This document shows, one piece after another, positions 23,071 through 29,371 of a stretch of DNA of 64,000 nt. Below the pieces are notes generated by a model. It saw nothing but the letters and a program-made list of their open reading frames with translations. It was not told the DNA's origin and did no database searches. The number at the start of each line of letters is the position of its first letter. Position 1 is the first letter of the stretch. Location: assembly GCA_965263485.1 (NCBI GenBank), contig CBDHHO010000004.1, positions 1-64,000 on the forward strand. Direction: 5' to 3'. This DNA is from Haliotispira sp965263485. GTDB lineage: Bacteria > Spirochaetota > Spirochaetia > SP-2023. The position numbers and the translations under genes are program-made.

Positions 23071-23797
23071 GCTACTGCTGCCCTACCAGAAGGCGTGGTT
23101 TGAAGACCGCAGCCGGGTAGCGATCTGCGAGAAGTCCCGGCGCACCGGACTCAGCTGGGCAGAAGCGGCTGTCCAGGTAATGATGGCCAGCTCCAGCCGG
23201 AAGGCCGGGGGAAAGAACTGCTTCTACTTATCCTACAACAAAGACATGACCCGGCAGTTTATCGAGGACTGCCGCTGGTGGGCCGAGAAGATCGGGGTCG
23301 TTGCCCAGCGTCTGGAAGAAAACATCTGGCCCGACCCGGGCAACCCGGACAGGGACATGCTGGTTTTTACCCTGCGCTTTGCCTCCGGCTTCAGCATTCA
23401 GGCACTGCCGGGCAAGGCCACCGCCCTGCGCTCCAAGCAGGGGCGCGTCTGCATTGACGAGGCGGCCTTTGTCGAAGATCTCTCAAAGATTATCAAGGCC
23501 GCGCTTGCGCTGCTGATGTGGGGCGGGGAAGTGCGCATCATCAGCACCCATGACGGGGTGGATAACCCCAATAATCCCATAGCGATCTACTGGGATGAGA
23601 GAAGTCGAAGCTTCTGGTATGTGGGAAAGCGAAACGGGGATAAACTGACACTGATTCTAATCGGGCAAAGGAAACTACCCAGAAATCATAAAGCAATTTA
23701 CACCATAGACGAAGCCGCCAGTGTCTTTGGGGAATTTGAGAATCTGGAAGAAATCGAAGCCAGCTACCAAGGGCGATTGGAGATCGTACAAAAATAG
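23051..23797 (+). CDS. large terminase (gp28) N-terminal half with unrelated C-terminus
   Basis: A GTG at 23051, 9 nt after GGAGG, opens a 248-residue protein. Residues 1 to about 175 are the ATPase half of gp28: EKSRRTGLSWAEAA (Walker A-like), GRVCIDEAAFVED (Walker B) and RIISTHDGVDNPNN. After this the nuclease half is missing. The last 70 residues (IAIYWDERSRSFWYVGKRNGDK ...) do not look like gp28. The change point is near 23,578. The result is probably not a working packaging motor. Confidence 0.75.
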   Translation: MAFSASELLLPYQKAWFEDRSRVAICEKSRRTGLSWAEAAVQVMMASSSRKAGGKNCFYLSYNKDMTRQFIEDCRWWAEKIGVVAQRLEENIWPDPGNPDRDMLVFTLRFASGFSIQALPGKATALRSKQGRVCIDEAAFVEDLSKIIKAALALLMWGGEVRIISTHDGVDNPNNPIAIYWDERSRSFWYVGKRNGDKLTLILIGQRKLPRNHKAIYTIDEAASVFGEFENLEEIEASYQGRLEIVQK

Positions 23798-23927
23798 CGC
23801 ATGACCTGGCGTACCTTCACCTCCGAGCCTTTCGGGGGAGTCTGTCTAGTGCCAACGGGCTACCACGCCCCGCCATACGCTTACTTAAACTATAGCACAA
23901 AAGCCCGGCAAAGGCAAGGAGAACTAA
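23798..23927. other. non-coding spacer
   Basis: No start-plus-frame combination of reasonable quality is seen. The segment contains an AT-rich stretch (ACTTAAACTATAG, around 23883) that could hold a promoter for the small gene at 23928. Confidence 0.4.
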
Positions 23928-24062
23928 ATGACCACCGCAATTATTTTTGTCGCAAATGTCATCTGGGCGATTTTTGAAAGGACTCAAGGCCAGTCGATTC
24001 ACGACCAGGTAATCTTCGCTCTGATTCTTATCATCGTTCATGTGTTCCGAATGAGGAGATGA
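23928..24062 (+). CDS. 44-residue membrane protein
   Basis: An ATG at 23928 after AAGGAG opens a 44-residue protein with two short hydrophobic segments (AIIFVANVIWAIF and VIFALILIIVHVF) and a basic end (RMRR). Size and position before gam suggest a small phage membrane protein (Kil- or holin-like). No family recognised. Confidence 0.5.
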   Translation: MTTAIIFVANVIWAIFERTQGQSIHDQVIFALILIIVHVFRMRR

Positions 24063-24069
24063 GGCGAAA

Positions 24070-24115
24070 CTCAGAAACCCTTCCTACGGGAAAATGGCCG
24101 AATCCGGGCTACACT
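24070..24115 (+). promoter_or_regulatory. Mor-type half-degenerate dyad and gam promoter
   Basis: CTCAGAA-ACCC-TTCCTAC (24070-24087) has a perfect right arm, a degenerate left arm and the same ACCC spacer as the lysis-operon site. GCTACACTT follows at almost the same distance in both (TACACT here at 24110-24115). A start 7 nt later (24122) puts the dyad centre at -43.5, the position I recall for Mor protein at Mu Pm. The gam ribosome site follows at 24131. Confidence 0.5.
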
Positions 24116-24142
24116 TGGGGCACCAAAGTACAGGAGGACCTC

Positions 24143-24625
24143 ATGTTCAAATCCAAAAAACTCGCAAGCTGGAACGATGTGGACACAGCCATGCGCGAAC
24201 TCGGTGAGCTGCAGATGCAAGTCCAAGGGGTGAACAACAAATTCACGCCTCAGGTCAACGATCTCAAGGCCACCCAGAACGCCGAACTGGAACCACTTCA
24301 AGCCCGGATAAACGCCTTGGAGGCGCAAATCCAGACCTATTGCCAGGAGAACAAGGCCGAGTTTGCCGAAACCCGGACAAAAAAACTCACTTTCGGCACG
24401 GTATCGGCCCGCCTGGTGGAAAAATTCGACTTCCCCAAGACCAAGGACAAACTCAAAGACTTGCTCGAAACCCTGAAGGCAATTGGCCGCAGCGACTGCA
24501 TCAAAAAGGAAGAGGGCCCGGACAAGGCCAAAATCAAAGAGCTGGATGGGGACACGCTGGCCAAATTGGGCCTGAAGCTGGAAAAGGCGGATAATTTCAC
24601 CATCAAGCCCTCAGGTGCCACCTGA
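24143..24625 (+). CDS. gam: Mu Gam-like host-nuclease inhibitor
   Basis: This 160-residue protein starts at the ATG preceded by CAGGAGG. It is a long coiled coil with the Gam family pattern: a helix containing ELGELQMQVQGVNNKFTPQVNDLK, then CQENKAEFAETRTKKLTFGTVSARLVEKFDFPKTKDKL and a C-terminal KLGLKLEKADNFTIKP. Gam binds double-strand ends and blocks exonucleases, and is related to Ku. In Mu it is an early gene next to B. Here it stands alone in the repressor-side arm behind a Mor-type site. Confidence 0.88.
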   Translation: MFKSKKLASWNDVDTAMRELGELQMQVQGVNNKFTPQVNDLKATQNAELEPLQARINALEAQIQTYCQENKAEFAETRTKKLTFGTVSARLVEKFDFPKTKDKLKDLLETLKAIGRSDCIKKEEGPDKAKIKELDGDTLAKLGLKLEKADNFTIKPSGAT

Positions 24626-24636
24626 AAGGGGTTCAA

Positions 24637-24762
24637 ATGCTCAACTGGGAAAGCGAAGAAATCACGGACGACGCAGAGGCAGAAGAAATCACCTCTGCGC
24701 CCCCGGAACAAAGAAAGCAATCCTGCCCCCTGGGCGATCCGGATTGCGAGGCTTGCCAGTGA
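24637..24762 (+). CDS. 41-residue acidic protein with C-terminal Cys cluster
   Basis: An ATG 11 nt after the gam stop, preceded by AAAGGGG, opens a 41-residue protein. It is very acidic in the first half (ESEEITDDAEAEE) and ends in CPLGDPDCEACQ. Three cysteines in nine residues suggest metal binding. No family recognised. It is the last gene before the presumed element end. Confidence 0.5.
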   Translation: MLNWESEEITDDAEAEEITSAPPEQRKQSCPLGDPDCEACQ

Positions 24763-24926
24763 ATAATTCGCACGAGCTGTGGAGAAATTAGCCATAAACC
24801 TGCCGAAGCCGTTTGTGATTAATACGCACATTCTGTGCGAATTTATGCGTCACTTGTCGCAGCCAATCGCTAATTATCGCATCAATTTGCCCTGTTTTAT
24901 CGCTTCTCTCTTTAGCAATCGCCCCA
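24763..24926. repeat. candidate Mu-like end with CGCA repeats
   Basis: No gene fits here. The stretch holds several short related words: AATTCGCAC (24765), AATACGCAC (24821), its complement GTGCGAATT (24835), TATGCGTCAC (24844), and ATCGC or ATCGCA words at 24866, 24876 and 24899. Clusters of such sites are how Mu-type transposases mark element ends. The last CA (24925-24926) is followed directly by the broken portal gene of another prophage, so I propose it as the terminal dinucleotide. Confidence 0.45.
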
Positions 24927-25940
24927 TAAAATATCGTGGCGCACATCCGCATGGACCATGCCCAGATTGTAACTACCTCCGCCCTCGGCCCCGCTGGTCA
25001 ACGTTTGCCCCAGCACCGCAATCGCCAGCTGCTTGTCCAAATATTCTGCAAGGGCCTTGAATCCCCCGCCGTTGTTGCTTTTGGCCTCGATAAATTCGAT
25101 ACTGCAATTCTTGGGAATGGCCGCGGCTTTGTCGGCTGCCAGCGAAGCCAGAGCCCGCTTGAGGATCCGGTGCTGCTCCGCCGGGGTATTGGGCTCATAG
25201 CGGCCCAAGCGCAGGGGCACTCCGGCACTGGACAAATAGCTGACCCAGTCGTTGAGCCCGAATCGTTTGGCCATAAATGCATACGCTGCCAGTCGGCCCA
25301 GATTGCCCCGCTCGGGCATCAGAACATCATCGGGTGCGTACAGTACGTAGCGCAGGGCATCTTTGCCGGTGGGGGCGGCATCCAGAATTTTGCTCTTGTC
25401 CTCCTCCTCATCGAAATTCCTCCAATAGAACTGCTCATTTTCGGGATTGAAACCCACCCGCCGGGGGTCGATGCGATGGGCCGAAATCGGCAACCAATAG
25501 CCGTTTGGGTTTTGACCCCAGACCAGTTCCACAACGGCATAGCCTACTTCTATGGCCTCCAACAAATAAAGCAGAAGCTTGTTGAACATCCGCTTCTGCA
25601 CAAATTGTTCCATCAATTCCGTAGCCTTGGGGTTCTCGGGTTTCACGGTTCGGGGCTGTTTGACAATCGCCAGTTTGCGGGTTCGGAGGTTGCCTCCAAA
25701 GCTGGCATCCTCTTCCCGCATTTCTAATGCAAGGGTAACCAAAGCTAGACTGTTGCCTTTTTTGGCCTCCCGCACCAGGCTGGCCAGTTTGGACGGGGAA
25801 AGGCTGGCGCTGATCTCCGTGGCGTTCATGGCCTCAAGCGTTTCGACGCTGGGGCTGGTGTACTCCGCCTGTTCCGGTTTGCCGGGTGCCAACCGCATTT
25901 GTCCGGCTTTTGCTTTGTTCTTCTTACTCATCTTACGCAT
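24912..25940 (-). CDS. portal protein (Mu gp29, DUF935), 3'-truncated
   Basis: This 342-residue protein is the N-terminal two thirds of a Mu gp29 portal (usually about 500 residues). The conserved parts are RTRKLAIVKQPRTVKPENPKATELMEQFVQ, VVELVWGQNPNGYWLPISAHRIDPRRVGF and LGQTLTSGAEGGGSYNLGMVHADVRHDIL. Homology ends at HDIL, about seven codons before the stop, exactly where the presumed end of the neighbouring Mu-like element begins (24926). A second ATG at 25931 is an equally possible start. Confidence 0.82.
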   Translation of the reverse strand: MRKMSKKNKAKAGQMRLAPGKPEQAEYTSPSVETLEAMNATEISASLSPSKLASLVREAKKGNSLALVTLALEMREEDASFGGNLRTRKLAIVKQPRTVKPENPKATELMEQFVQKRMFNKLLLYLLEAIEVGYAVVELVWGQNPNGYWLPISAHRIDPRRVGFNPENEQFYWRNFDEEEDKSKILDAAPTGKDALRYVLYAPDDVLMPERGNLGRLAAYAFMAKRFGLNDWVSYLSSAGVPLRLGRYEPNTPAEQHRILKRALASLAADKAAAIPKNCSIEFIEAKSNNGGGFKALAEYLDKQLAIAVLGQTLTSGAEGGGSYNLGMVHADVRHDILWGDC

Positions 25941-27240
25941 CCCATCTCAAACCACTGGCCCACTCGTCGGCCTCTACGGTTTCGTATTCGATAATTTGCG
26001 GGGGTTCTTGTGCAGCGTGTAGTGCCAATGCCAGAGCCCAGGCGCGGTCGGCGTGGCCATTTTCGTTGCGGTCGGCCACAAAGCGAACATTGCCTGCTGT
26101 GGTGGTGGTTCGCTTGAGGGCGTGCAGATCGTCTCGCAATACCTTATCGCCGGACCAGATTTTGACCTGCTGGTCTTCAAAGCTGCGCCGCAGCAGATTC
26201 GCCAGATCCAGCTTTATCGGGCTGGTGAATAGTACGCCTTCGACGGTGTAGTCGCCGTATTTGGTCCGGGCGCGTTCGGTGAACTGCTCTCCCATGCCCG
26301 TCTGGTCGATGCAAATTCGCTGCGGGCGGAATTTCTCGACTACCTCGGCCAGATACGCTTCCTGCTGGGCAAATGAAATGCCCTTTTCAGCGATCAGCCG
26401 CCGTTGGTACAAGATTTCCCCCTGCTGCTCCAGCACCCATAAAACAAATAAGTCATGCCGCCGACCTATGTCGATCCCCACATAGCAGGGGTTTTTGTTG
26501 GCGGGGTCGTAGACACCCAGAAAATTTGCTTCGCATTGGGCGATCAGGCTGTAGGGCAGCCAGGCGGTAGCCTCGTCGAGCCACTGCAACTCAAATTCCT
26601 GCGCCCAGGCATCGGGGTCGTTCATGGCCTTTTGCAGCTCGGTGACATTCCGGTTCAAGCCTTGTTCAATCGCCAGGTGGATATCTACTCTGTGTTTAGT
26701 CCAGCCGTTATCTTCCTCGTTAAACAGTCTATAAAATCGATTCCCCTTTCCGTTGGGCGTGCTGGTGATACGAAACATTTTGCCATTGCTACACACAGCG
26801 AATAAAGCCTTCCACATACCCTCACCATCTTCGTAGAAGGCAAACTCATCGGCATAAACATGGCGGGTATAGCCACGAATGGTGTCAGGATTACAGGGCA
26901 GGCTTAAAATGCTGGAACCGTTGGGCAAGACAATCTCATGTTTGTTCTCGGTGCGATCTTCCAGATAGGCGTTGTTGTTCTGCTGGAATATACGGTCGAG
27001 TACATATAAATGCTTGCGCACATACACCAGGGCATTCTGGCTCTGCCGCTCGCTGGCTGAGACAATCAGCCAATCACTGCGCTTTCCCTCTGCCGCCGCT
27101 TTGAGCACTTGCTCCACAATCTCAAGAGTAGCCACCAACGTCTTTCCCGTCTGGCGGGCAAACATCCCCATTTTGAAACGGCTCTGGTCTGAGAGCCATG
27201 CCTTCTGGTAGTCGCATAACTGTAGAACGGGTTTACGCAT
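25933..27240 (-). CDS. large terminase subunit (Mu gp28-like)
   Basis: This 435-residue protein starts at an ATG overlapping the gp27 stop. The ATPase half has FARQTGKTL (Walker A) and RHVYADEFAFYED (Walker B), and the nuclease half contains GIDIGRRHDLFVLWVLEQQ. No break is seen. It belongs to a different gp28 lineage from the fragment at 23051. It would drive DNA packaging together with gp27 and the portal. Confidence 0.85.
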   Translation of the reverse strand: MRKPVLQLCDYQKAWLSDQSRFKMGMFARQTGKTLVATLEIVEQVLKAAAEGKRSDWLIVSASERQSQNALVYVRKHLYVLDRIFQQNNNAYLEDRTENKHEIVLPNGSSILSLPCNPDTIRGYTRHVYADEFAFYEDGEGMWKALFAVCSNGKMFRITSTPNGKGNRFYRLFNEEDNGWTKHRVDIHLAIEQGLNRNVTELQKAMNDPDAWAQEFELQWLDEATAWLPYSLIAQCEANFLGVYDPANKNPCYVGIDIGRRHDLFVLWVLEQQGEILYQRRLIAEKGISFAQQEAYLAEVVEKFRPQRICIDQTGMGEQFTERARTKYGDYTVEGVLFTSPIKLDLANLLRRSFEDQQVKIWSGDKVLRDDLHALKRTTTTAGNVRFVADRNENGHADRAWALALALHAAQEPPQIIEYETVEADEWASGLRWDA

Positions 27241-27769
27241 ACATGGTCTCCAAGTTTTCTCCCAAAGCTTGTTGGTCGATGCGCCTATCCTTTTCCAGCT
27301 TGGCCCGGACCTCATCCAGCAAGGCCTTTCGCTCATCATGGCGGCGTTTCTGGCTGTTATTCAGTGCCAATTCGTAAGATTGCAAAGCACGGCCTAAATT
27401 ACTCATTAGAACCCCGTACTTATCCGGGCAGTCGGTGCGAAATTCGTGCAGTTCCTCCAGTTCCCCCAGAAACTCAAAGACCTTCACTTTCAACTGCTCG
27501 GCAACGACTGCGGTCAAGTTCTCCCGGCTCTCGGGCGGAAAGCACTGGATCAGCTCACGCAAATAAGCATTGCGGGCACTGGCTTTTTCCTGCTGCTCCC
27601 GCAATCGCTTGGTATAACGACCGATTGCCGCCCGGCTGGGGCTATCCTTACCAAGCTGAGTGCGCAACAACTCTGTGAGCTGATCAATGGTTGCGCCTTT
27701 CCCCCACAACTGGCGGACTAATGCCCGCAACTCTTGGGGTAAAAATTCGAGACTACTGCGCTGTCCCAT
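27233..27769 (-). CDS. small terminase subunit (Mu gp27, DUF3486)
   Basis: This is a 178-residue protein of the DUF3486 family: SSLEFLPQELRALVRQLWGKGATIDQLTELLRTQLGKDSPSRAAIGRYTKRLR, the typical HTH start of gp27, followed by a helical oligomerisation part. It overlaps gp28 by 8 bp and the upstream coiled-coil gene by 17 bp. Confidence 0.83.
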   Translation of the reverse strand: MGQRSSLEFLPQELRALVRQLWGKGATIDQLTELLRTQLGKDSPSRAAIGRYTKRLREQQEKASARNAYLRELIQCFPPESRENLTAVVAEQLKVKVFEFLGELEELHEFRTDCPDKYGVLMSNLGRALQSYELALNNSQKRRHDERKALLDEVRAKLEKDRRIDQQALGENLETMYA

Positions 27770-28010
27770 AACTGTGATACCTTCTCATGGCCGCAAGTTG
27801 CTCTTCCAGCCGCTGGAATCGTCGATCATGCTCTTTGACAATCTCGTCCTGCCGGGCAAAGCCGTCTCGGATTACCTGCATGTTTTCCTGGGAGCGTTGT
27901 TCAACCTCAGACCTCTGCTTCACGATTTCTGCAATGTGGTCTACCTTCTGGAGTAGTCGGCCGTAGGCAACCGCCAATCCCAGCACCCCCAGGAGCACAG
28001 CTGAATTCAT
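27753..28010 (-). CDS. gp25/DUF2730-like membrane coiled-coil protein (second copy)
   Basis: This is an 85-residue protein from ATG 28010 (AGGAATTTTA upstream). It has an N-terminal membrane helix (SAVLLGVLGLAVAYG) and a coiled coil (EIVKQRSEVEQRSQENMQVIRDGFARQDEIVKEHDRRFQRLEEQL). It has the same position relative to gp27 and the same architecture as 21975-22334, though the sequences differ. Confidence 0.6.
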   Translation of the reverse strand: MNSAVLLGVLGLAVAYGRLLQKVDHIAEIVKQRSEVEQRSQENMQVIRDGFARQDEIVKEHDRRFQRLEEQLAAMRRYHSYGTAQ

Positions 28011-28049
28011 TAAAATTCCTATGATAATCATAATTTTATTACCTCATTT

Positions 28050-28313
28050 TTATTCACAATCGGCCCGGAGTTTTAATTGCCGCCAGATCCGTAACAACTC
28101 CGCTACATCCAGCGACCACAATTTCAACAATTCCACGAGCAATTTCCGCTGCTCTGGATTCAGAGTAGCATTCAAAGTCCCGATACCGGCCTGCCGCTGT
28201 TCGCTGCTCGACAGCTGTGGCTGTGGGCACGGAATAACCGGGTCCGCCGGAGCAGGAAGCGACTGGCAACTAATCGCCAGTGTCAAAATCGCCGTATAAA
28301 GAATCCATCTCAT
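28050..28313 (-). CDS. Rz1-like spanin lipoprotein (second copy)
   Basis: This 87-residue lipoprotein starts at ATG 28313 after GAGGAAA. The signal WILYTAILTLAISC gives the lipidated cysteine, followed by the Pro-rich QSLPAPADPVIPCPQP expected of an o-spanin and a helical C-terminus. Its first codons overlap, in another frame, the end of an Rz-like coiled coil (28270-28380). Confidence 0.65.
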   Translation of the reverse strand: MRWILYTAILTLAISCQSLPAPADPVIPCPQPQLSSSEQRQAGIGTLNATLNPEQRKLLVELLKLWSLDVAELLRIWRQLKLRADCE

Positions 28314-28380
28314 GGCTGATTTCCTCGACATTTTCTGAATCCTCAATGGCCTGAACTGCGCTGGATAGCTGTGATGATGC
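28270..28380 (-). pseudogene. C-terminal remnant of an Rz-like spanin
   Basis: An open frame with no start reads SQLSSAVQAIEDSENVEEISHEMDSLYGDFDTGD and stops at 28270, inside the Rz1-like gene. It looks like the tail of an Rz coiled coil. The membrane helix and most of the coil are missing, removed together with most of DUF261 and the holin by one deletion with its joint near 28380. Confidence 0.5.
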
Positions 28381-28471
28381 ACGCTACATAGCAGCCCCAA
28401 CGCGCAAAGCCTTCGATGTATGTAATTTTTCGTTGAAGTACACCCAAAGCAATTTTTGGTTTCTTGAACAT
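28343..28471 (-). pseudogene. DUF261 N-terminal remnant
   Basis: An ATG at 28471 after AGGAG opens 42 residues. Residues 14-30 (RKITYIEGFARWGCYVA) match the start of the DUF261 gene at 20829 (KKITYIRDFPRWGCYVA), including the presumed catalytic cysteine. After that the frame enters the Rz remnant and stops. An 8-bp inverted repeat (GAACATAG/CTATGTTC, 28466-28488) covers the ribosome site and start codon. Confidence 0.65.
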
Positions 28472-28587
28472 AGAATTCTCCTATGTTCTAAACCTATCGC
28501 GGATGCCAGTAGCATCGCTAGACCAGCAAATGCCACTGGCATATGCGATTAGCATATGCGATCAAAAAATGCAAAAAACGGGGGTGC

Positions 28588-28599
28588 GGGGGGGGGGGG
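28588..28599 (+). repeat. 12-base G homopolymer
   Basis: Twelve consecutive G residues are followed by TCCCCC and a small GGGTCC/GGACCC hairpin. Such tracts slip in replication and are used for phase variation in some spirochaetes (Treponema pallidum). The nearest gene starting downstream on the minus strand is the DUF261 remnant at 28471. Confidence 0.85.
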
Positions 28600-28614
28600 T
28601 CCCCCGGACCCTAC

Positions 28615-28648
28615 AAAAAATGAAGCCAAGGCACACACTGCCTCGGCT
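28615..28648 (-). terminator. Rho-independent terminator, leftward
   Basis: On the minus strand AGCCGAGGCA, a 5-nt loop and TGCCTTGGCT (one mismatch) are followed by TCATTTTTT. It would stop transcripts entering from the truncated ROK gene before they reach the phage genes. Confidence 0.7.
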
Positions 28649-28800
28649 CATAAGTTCTCGCTGATTTTTGGGAGTTTGACCGCCCGATCCGGGTACTTGT
28701 GCCCGTCCTGCAAATCCTCAAACAAGAAAAATTTTTTGAGATTTTTCCCGGCTTTATTTTCGGAAAGTAGAGTCTGAAGGAACCGTCGCCAGTCCCAAAA
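28649..28800. other. spacer between terminator and prophage end
   Basis: No gene with a start codon fits. A minus-strand frame without a start is open across part of it and is listed among the rejected items. Confidence 0.4.
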
Positions 28801-28850
28801 TATCCCGTTTTGTCTCGTCTTATCCCGTTATTTTGTCTCTTCCTCTATCA
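28801..28850. repeat. candidate prophage end with two direct repeats
   Basis: TATCCCGTTTTGTCTC (28801-28816) and TATCCCGTTATTTTGTCTC (28821-28839) are near-identical direct repeats 20 bp apart. They lie immediately next to the point where a host ROK gene is cut. Paired transposase sites at the extreme end of an element are typical of Mu-like phages. A terminal CA could be 28849-28850. Confidence 0.5.
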
Positions 28851-29119
28851 CTAAAGCGTCGGGTGCCCAGCAATCCGCCGATAAAATAACCTCGTTTGGG
28901 ATTGATGGAGAGCTTGAGTTTGCGCTGTGCTGGGAGTTTCTCTTCCTCGGTGAGCAGCCCTCTTGCCAGCAGCTCGGCGACTTGCAGGGATACAGTCGAC
29001 CGCGCCAAACCGCAAAAGTCGGCAATTTCGCTGCGGCTCATGGCTCCGGCACAGCGCACGGCATTGTAGATTGATTGGCTGGCTTTTTCGTTGTAGGTTA
29101 TGGGCCCTGAGTATGGCAA
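28851..29119 (-). pseudogene. ROK-family regulator, truncated after the HTH
   Basis: The first about 85 residues of a ROK repressor are present: KASQSIYNAVRCAGAMSRSEIADFCGLARSTVSLQVAELLARGLLTEEE, then LSINPKRGYFIGGLLG, the start of the ATP/sugar-kinase-like domain. The remaining about 300 residues are absent. The frame leaves host sequence near 28851 and stops at 28820 in phage sequence. I read this as a host gene interrupted by a prophage insertion. Confidence 0.75.
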
Positions 29120-29139
29120 CTTGCCGGGCTCATGACAAT

Positions 29140-29160
29140 CTTATACCATTCAGTAAAATT
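29140..29160. repeat. solo end of the GTWATACC repeat family
   Basis: TTATACCATTCAGTAAAA is identical to one end of the 149-bp repeat at 59174-59322. The rest of that repeat is not present here. Confidence 0.6.
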
Positions 29161-29303
29161 AGAGTTGGATAGATGCCCACCTACATCTGGTCAATGATTT
29201 CAGGACAGCGTAAAACCCTCTTCCGGTTGCTGAGTCCCGTAGAATTCCAATCTGAGCGCGGAGCGCGAAGATTAGAAATTCAAGGTGTACCGAAGTACCC
29301 CGT

Positions 29304-29326
29304 TCTCCAATGCTGCGCCAGCTCGC
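29304..29326. repeat. 23-bp copy of the tandem repeat upstream of the M23 gene
   Basis: Twenty-three bases ending CCAGCTCGC are a perfect reverse-complement match to the beginning of each 53-bp unit at 52732-52849. It lies 46 bp before the Rpn gene. Confidence 0.75.
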
Positions 29327-29371
29327 CATTTTTTAATTGCGCTGTACGGACAAAACAGCTATATTGAAGCC

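Noticed and set aside
28464..28777. Plus-strand ORFs across the poly-G tract
   Set aside because: They read through homopolymers and hairpins with no homology or Shine-Dalgarno.
28655..28830. Open minus-strand frame ending LLSENKAGKNLKKFFLFEDLQDGHKYPDRAVKLPKISENL
   Set aside because: It looks protein-like but has no start codon and begins after a stop within the end repeats. An open frame of this length can occur by chance.
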